This document shows, one piece after another, positions 59,681-64,000 of a DNA stretch of 64,000 nucleotides. Location of the stretch: contig NZ_JAAOZC010000001.1 of assembly GCF_011761305.1 (NCBI RefSeq), positions 434,001 through 498,000 of the forward strand, written 5' to 3'. Numbering within the stretch: position 1 is the stretch's first letter; each line of letters opens with the position of its first letter. The notes under the pieces are model-generated. The model did not search any database, was not told where the DNA came from, and worked only from the letters and a program-made list of their open reading frames with translations. The translations under genes and the position numbers were made by a program. Origin of the DNA: Sphingomonas vulcanisoli (GTDB taxonomy: Bacteria > Pseudomonadota > Alphaproteobacteria > Sphingomonadales > Sphingomonadaceae).

Positions 59681-60157
59681 GTGCGGCGTGAAATCGTAGC
59701 GTTAGCTCTGGTGGTATGCGCGAACGCTAGGCCCGCCTCCGCCCAGGAACGCGCCGTCCCCTATTGGGCATCGATCGCCAAGGGCGAGGCGCTGATGCGT
59801 ACCGGGCCTGACCGCACCTATCCCGCACTCTGGCTGTACAAGCGCCGCGATCTCCCCGTGCGCGTGGTGCAGGTGCATGGCGTGTGGCGGCGGATCGAGG
59901 AGCAGGACGGCACCACCGGCTGGATGCTCGCGATCCTGCTCAGCGCGCGGCGCACCGCGGTCGTCACCGGCGCGATCCAGCCGATCCGCGATCGGCCCGA
60001 CGACGGCGCGCGCCTGCTGTGGCAGGTCGAGCCCGGCGCGGTCGGCAGGCTCGATAGGTGCGACGGCCGCTGGTGCCAGATCGAATTTGAAGCGCGCAAA
60101 GGCTGGATTCCGCAGTCGGGCATCTGGGGCACTGGCCCCGCCGAGGTTCTGCAATAA
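59681..60157 (+). CDS. Secreted SH3-domain protein
   Basis: A 158-residue periplasmic protein. Signal peptide VRREIVALALVVCANARPASA; mature start QERAVPYWASI. Two bacterial SH3-like units follow: GEALMRTGPDRTYPALWLYKRRDLPVRVVQVHGVWRRIEEQDGTTGWM and GARLLWQVEPGAVGRLDRCDGRWCQIEFEARKGWI. Such proteins often bind cell-wall peptides. GTG 59681 follows GGAGG at six bases; the longer frame is repeat-encoded. Confidence 0.85.
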   Translation: MRREIVALALVVCANARPASAQERAVPYWASIAKGEALMRTGPDRTYPALWLYKRRDLPVRVVQVHGVWRRIEEQDGTTGWMLAILLSARRTAVVTGAIQPIRDRPDDGARLLWQVEPGAVGRLDRCDGRWCQIEFEARKGWIPQSGIWGTGPAEVLQ

Positions 60158-60178
60158 GCGCTGGCACCAGCAGGCCGT

Positions 60179-60709
60179 TCAGCTGTCTAGCCAGCGGGCG
60201 ATGGCGGTCTCGTAATCGTCCCGTGCGGCATCAATCTTGCCTTGCAGCTTGCGGCTTTCCGCCTGATGCGCGTCAGCGATCTTGCGGCGGCGCTTGGCCA
60301 AAGCCTTTTCCTCACGGCGCAGCACGGCCATCTCCGTCTCGTGGCGCTGCTCGGCGTCCGCAAGCGCTTGTTCGGCGCGATCGACGTTAGCGCGGCTGGG
60401 GCGGGGACTTGCCTTGCGTGCAGGTACTGGTTTCGGGCTCGTCTTGCGCGGTTGCGCCTTATCGGGAAGCGCCGCCAATTGCTCCGCAGCGGTCCCCCGC
60501 GCACGCTTGATAACTTCGCCCGGGTGAGCGAGCGGCTCCGCGGTCAGCGCCGCATCCTCGACCAGTTCCGCCGCATGCCGCGCGAACAAATCCTTGGTCG
60601 TCCCCCACGCCGCCAGCGCCGCCTTCTTGCTGGGCGCCGCGACATAGGCATCATGAAAGCCGATCGCGGTGCGATACACCTTCAGCTTCTTTTGCGCCTT
60701 CTTCGCCAT
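60179..60709 (-). CDS. Lysine/alanine-rich coiled-coil hypothetical protein
   Basis: A 176-residue basic protein. The first about 60 residues (KKLKVYRTAIGFHDAYVAAPSKKAALAAWG) look like a small fold seen in alphaproteobacterial hypothetical proteins; the middle is Lys/Pro/Arg-rich and disordered, the last 65 residues form a charged coiled coil (QALADAEQRHETEM through QGKIDAARDD). No signal peptide or membrane helix. Family unknown to me. It converges on the SH3 gene. Confidence 0.68.
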   Translation of the reverse strand: MAKKAQKKLKVYRTAIGFHDAYVAAPSKKAALAAWGTTKDLFARHAAELVEDAALTAEPLAHPGEVIKRARGTAAEQLAALPDKAQPRKTSPKPVPARKASPRPSRANVDRAEQALADAEQRHETEMAVLRREEKALAKRRRKIADAHQAESRKLQGKIDAARDDYETAIARWLDS

Positions 60710-60741
60710 ACCAACTTAAGAGCGCGCGCCGCCTCTGGTTC

Positions 60742-60778
60742 CATAAGAAAAGGGCGCCCCGATCGCTCGGGACGCCCT
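60742..60778 (-). terminator. Intrinsic terminator of the TonB receptor gene
   Basis: On the - strand, AGGGCG-T-CCCGA pairs with TCGGG-G-CGCCCT across a four-base loop and runs directly into TTTTCTTAT. Both stem and T-tract are convincing. It lies 22 bases after the receptor stop. Confidence 0.8.
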
Positions 60779-60800
60779 AACTTCTTAAACGAAGCTTCGC

Positions 60801-63800
60801 TTAGAAGCTGAAGCGCGCGCCCACGCGGATTGCGTAGAGCGAAGCACCCAGCGCGCTGTTGACCAGCGATGGGGCACGCGACGAGTCCGGATAGGCCGCC
60901 GAGTAAACGTACTGCCCGCAGGCGTTGGCGCCCACCGCCTGGCACGTGACCTTCACCACCGTCTTGATCGACGGGAAGTTGGTACGCAGCTGCTGGCCCC
61001 ACTTGTGATCGAGCAGATTGGTGAAGTTCTCGATATCCGCCCACACCGTGATGCGCGAACGGCCTACGAACGTCGGGATTTCCTGCTCGACGTGGAGATC
61101 GAGGCGGGTGAACCAAGGATCATGGAAGGCATTACGCGGGGCAATCTGGCCGCGATACTTCGCCAGACCGGAAGAGTTGATGAGGTTCTCCACGACCGCC
61201 TGGGCTTGGGCCGCAGTCTGCGTGCCCGAGGCGGCATAAACAACCAGCGGGTCGTTGACCTTGGGCACATAGAACAAATAACGGCCGTTACTGCTATTTG
61301 GAGCACCGATCGTCCCGAAAGTCGTGCTGCGCGACGTGCTTATATCCTGGAAGGTATAGCTGTAGTTGTAACCCTGACGCGTCTCGCCGAACAGGCTGAA
61401 CCGGGTCTTATAGTCGCGATAGAATGCGTGCTCATAAGACAAAGTATATTTGAACGCATAAGGAACTTCGTCATTCGAATGGCCGTAGCCGCCTCCACGG
61501 CTGTTCGGATCGTTGACCGCAGTTGCAATATAGTTGGAGTTAGCGATCGAGGATGTGAAGGCGAAATTGTCCTTCACGTTCTGATACGTGAAGCTGGCAT
61601 CGGCGCTAAGCCCGAACTTCCACGCCTTCGATACGGTCGCCACAGCGATGTACGAGCGGCCCTTCTTGCTGTTGGTCAGCTCCAGATCGGCGTTGCCGTC
61701 CGTAGCGAAGGCGGGAATGATCGCCTGATACCGCTGACGGCCGTCCGGCGTGAACGAACCCGGGATCGGCACCGACCGCAGATCGACGATCGCGACGGCA
61801 TACCGCGTCTTCGAAGCGAGGCCTGCTACGCCGAACCGCCAATGATCGCCCAACGCTCCAAGATCGGCATCATAGCTCGCGGAGAGGGTGCCGCGCCATT
61901 GCGACGGGATCTTGAAATGCGGATCGAGCGCGTTGAGCGTGGTGTTGGATGCCGGAGCGACGCCCGAGTTGGCGATCAGGACGCTATTGGCGGTTGCCGG
62001 CAGCGAGGTAAGGCTGACATTGTTCAGCAGCGCGGGAGCCGCGGGGTTCGCGGCTGAGTTGAGCTGGGCGACGCTGCCGTCGGTCAGACGCGCCGTGATC
62101 GAGCTCGTGAGCACGCCGGTGTTGGAGAAGCTGTTGCCGACGTAAACGTCCGGCGTGCCGCCGCCGAAGATGCCGACGCCGCCGCGGAAGGTGAGGCGAC
62201 GGATCGGGGTGTAATCGAAGCCGATACGCGGCTGAAACAGGCCCCTGCCGTTGACGAAAGCATAATTGCCGAAGCCATAACGGTTGAGGAAGTTGAGGCT
62301 TGCCGCCGGCGCGCTGTGGCCGCCGTACATATCATAACGGGCGCCATAGGTAAGGTTCAGCGTGTTGCTGAACCGCCAGCTATCCTGAAGACCGAACGTA
62401 TAGGTGCTGTAAGCGAACTTCGCGGCACCGTTGGCGGGGTCGAGCGTCGGGGAATTGGTGTAGCTGAACGATTCCGGCGTCCGGTTCTGGAAGTCGGCGA
62501 TGGAGTCGAAATAATAGGTGCCGGCCGCGCCGTTCACGAACTCGTTGAACGTCGTCGTGTAGGAAACGTCGACGAGCGCGCGCATGTTGTGATCGCCGCG
62601 CGACAAGCGCGCGAGGAACGAGCCGGCGTAGGTCTTCACGTTCAGGATGTTCGCCTGGCTGGGGCCGCCGGTGCCGAGCTGAATCTGGCCAAAGCCAGGC
62701 TGACAGCTCGTGGAAACCGCCGTGGTCGTGGCGCCGCTGGCGGTACGGTCCGAGGTTGGCGCGGTACAGATCGTGGCTGCGGATGCCAGCGGGAAGATCG
62801 GAATCTGGCCGGAGTCATATTGCTTGTAGAGACCGCGAACCTCGGTCGCGAAACCGCCGCCCCATTCGGAGTTGAGCTGGGCGATGCCTGCGATGACGCG
62901 GTTGGGCTTAATATAGCTGTTGGAACCCAGGCTCAGCGTGGTCGTGCCGGTATTGGTCAGGCTGATCTGCGAATCCTTGGTGTACAGGCCGGTGATCGAC
63001 AGACGCTGTGTGGAGCTGATGTTGGCGTCGATGCGGCCGACGATGCGATCGTCCTTATCGCCATTGTTGGCGACGATGCCGCCCGGGTTATATCCATAGA
63101 CGCTGTTGGAGATCCCCTGGACTTGCGCCAGCTGCGCGCTGGTGACACCGATAACGCCGGTGCCGCCGTTATTGTCGATCGTACCGTAGGGATAAGGTGT
63201 CGCAGCGCGAACCCGCTCGGCCGATACCATGAAAAACAATTTGTCCTTGATGATCGGGCCGGAGAGCGTGGCGCCAAAATCGCGGTTCTTGAACTTGGGG
63301 GCGAGGCCTGGTGCGTAAATCGTGCCATCGGCGCGGCCACCGGCATAGGGCTTGGTCTTGGTGCCGACCATGCCATCGTCGAGATAGCTGTAGAAGCCGG
63401 TGCCATGGAATTGGTTGGTGCCCGATTTCAGCGTGGCGTTGATCACGCCGCCCTGGAAGAAGCCTTCGCGGATGTCATAGGGCGCGACCTTGGTTTCGAA
63501 CTGGCCGATGGCGTCGATCGGCACGGGGCCGCGGCGCGAGGGCAGCGCATCGGGATTGAGGCCGAAGCTGTCGGTGATCGGCACGCCGTCCACGGTGAAG
63601 CGGTTGAAGCGCGAATTCTGGCCGGCGAAGCTGACGCGGCCCGCCGAACCATCGTTGTTCGATTTGTCGATGTTGGCGAAGGGGTCGCGGCGCATAAGAT
63701 CGCGGATGTCGCGGTTGACGGAAGCGACATTGCTGATCTGCGCGGCCGTCAGCACGGTGGCCGGGCCCTCGGAGATAACGCGAGCACCCTTCACCGAGGA

Positions 63801-64000
63801 GCCGGTGACGACGATCTCCGGCCCTTCGCCGGTCAGAATGATGGGCAGCGAAAGCGGTTCGCCAACGGCAGTATTGATATCTGTCGCTTGAAAGCTGCCG
63901 AAACCGGGCGCGGTGACTGTCACCGAGTAGGGCCCACCCGGACGAAGGCCCGTGGCGCTGTAGCTGCCCGAACGATCCGTAGAAACCGTGGCGCGGGTGC
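60801..64000 (-). CDS. TonB-dependent receptor, Oar-like, 5' end outside window
   Basis: At least 1066 codons of an outer-membrane receptor are present; the N-terminus lies beyond the right edge. The visible start is the end of a carboxypeptidase-regulatory-like beta domain (SGSYSATGLRPGGPYSVTVTAPGF), then the plug (DIRDLMRRDPFANI, FAGQNSRFNRFTVDGVPITDSFG, FQGGVINATLKSGTNQFHGTGF) and a long beta-barrel ending in aromatic RVGARFSF. This order fits the OmpA-related/Oar TonB receptors abundant in sphingomonads. The substrate is unknown. The frame is open to base 64000. Confidence 0.9.
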   Translation of the reverse strand, partial: TRATVSTDRSGSYSATGLRPGGPYSVTVTAPGFGSFQATDINTAVGEPLSLPIILTGEGPEIVVTGSSVKGARVISEGPATVLTAAQISNVASVNRDIRDLMRRDPFANIDKSNNDGSAGRVSFAGQNSRFNRFTVDGVPITDSFGLNPDALPSRRGPVPIDAIGQFETKVAPYDIREGFFQGGVINATLKSGTNQFHGTGFYSYLDDGMVGTKTKPYAGGRADGTIYAPGLAPKFKNRDFGATLSGPIIKDKLFFMVSAERVRAATPYPYGTIDNNGGTGVIGVTSAQLAQVQGISNSVYGYNPGGIVANNGDKDDRIVGRIDANISSTQRLSITGLYTKDSQISLTNTGTTTLSLGSNSYIKPNRVIAGIAQLNSEWGGGFATEVRGLYKQYDSGQIPIFPLASAATICTAPTSDRTASGATTTAVSTSCQPGFGQIQLGTGGPSQANILNVKTYAGSFLARLSRGDHNMRALVDVSYTTTFNEFVNGAAGTYYFDSIADFQNRTPESFSYTNSPTLDPANGAAKFAYSTYTFGLQDSWRFSNTLNLTYGARYDMYGGHSAPAASLNFLNRYGFGNYAFVNGRGLFQPRIGFDYTPIRRLTFRGGVGIFGGGTPDVYVGNSFSNTGVLTSSITARLTDGSVAQLNSAANPAAPALLNNVSLTSLPATANSVLIANSGVAPASNTTLNALDPHFKIPSQWRGTLSASYDADLGALGDHWRFGVAGLASKTRYAVAIVDLRSVPIPGSFTPDGRQRYQAIIPAFATDGNADLELTNSKKGRSYIAVATVSKAWKFGLSADASFTYQNVKDNFAFTSSIANSNYIATAVNDPNSRGGGYGHSNDEVPYAFKYTLSYEHAFYRDYKTRFSLFGETRQGYNYSYTFQDISTSRSTTFGTIGAPNSSNGRYLFYVPKVNDPLVVYAASGTQTAAQAQAVVENLINSSGLAKYRGQIAPRNAFHDPWFTRLDLHVEQEIPTFVGRSRITVWADIENFTNLLDHKWGQQLRTNFPSIKTVVKVTCQAVGANACGQYVYSAAYPDSSRAPSLVNSALGASLYAIRVGARFSF

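Overview
The window is GC-rich alphaproteobacterial chromosome, most likely from the Sphingomonadaceae (Sphingomonas or a close relative). The evidence is the gene repertoire (yqeY-dnaG-rpoD, carA/carB/greA, an atpHAGDC operon lacking the F0 genes, an XrtV-type accessory protein, an Oar-like TonB receptor) and dozens of short palindromic repeats of the kind that litter sphingomonad genomes. Most of it is core genome on both strands; I found no tRNA, rRNA, CRISPR array or transposase. Layout: 1-1517 carries a PLP decarboxylase and a deoxyhypusine-synthase-like gene (polyamine synthesis). 1681-7691 holds a serine/threonine dehydratase, a DUF72 protein, cysK, an MFS exporter, a small secreted protein and a methyltransferase. 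7700-12541 is the macromolecular-synthesis group rpoD, dnaG, a GIY-YIG gene and yqeY. 12678-19027 is carA, an interrupted stretch, carB and greA. 19175-22441 holds a rhomboid protease, DUF4170, mlaC and a tightly overlapped four-gene operon of YqjD/YqjE-type membrane-anchored proteins. 22589-28770 has eno, a decayed PEP-CTERM gene, a cupin, then nrdA and nrdB separated by an antisense DUF2171 gene. 28776-30100 is an AT-rich island. 30997-43336 holds secA, kynU and a permease, cpaF and the atp operon. 43542-55045 has ada, a VirK-like gene, priA, a FecR/LysM protein, a response regulator with a CHASE2 kinase, and a cation antiporter. 55408-64000 has an ABC-F ATPase, mlaE-mlaF, a peroxiredoxin, an SH3 protein and a TonB receptor cut by the right edge. 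The most notable locus is the AT-rich two-gene island directly behind nrdB: a three-helix membrane protein of the DUF5706 (Pycsar effector) type followed one base later by a class III nucleotide cyclase. This is a probable Pycsar anti-phage defence module in which infection triggers synthesis of a cyclic pyrimidine nucleotide that activates a membrane-damaging effector. Its base composition and codon use differ sharply from the surroundings, indicating horizontal acquisition. A second notable locus is the carA-carB interval: a VapBC-type toxin-antitoxin pair sits on the opposite strand between a decayed 5' copy of carB and the intact carB, so the gene start is duplicated around the insertion. 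Palindromic repeats have also entered coding sequence: one adds about 30 in-frame residues to the linker of CarA and another forms the C-terminal tail of the GIY-YIG protein, giving both proteins the same foreign peptides. Regulatory sites include paired NrdR boxes over a good promoter upstream of nrdA, a yybP-ykoY manganese riboswitch candidate in front of the cation antiporter, a perfect palindrome that is the likely VapBC operator, and an intrinsic terminator behind the TonB receptor.
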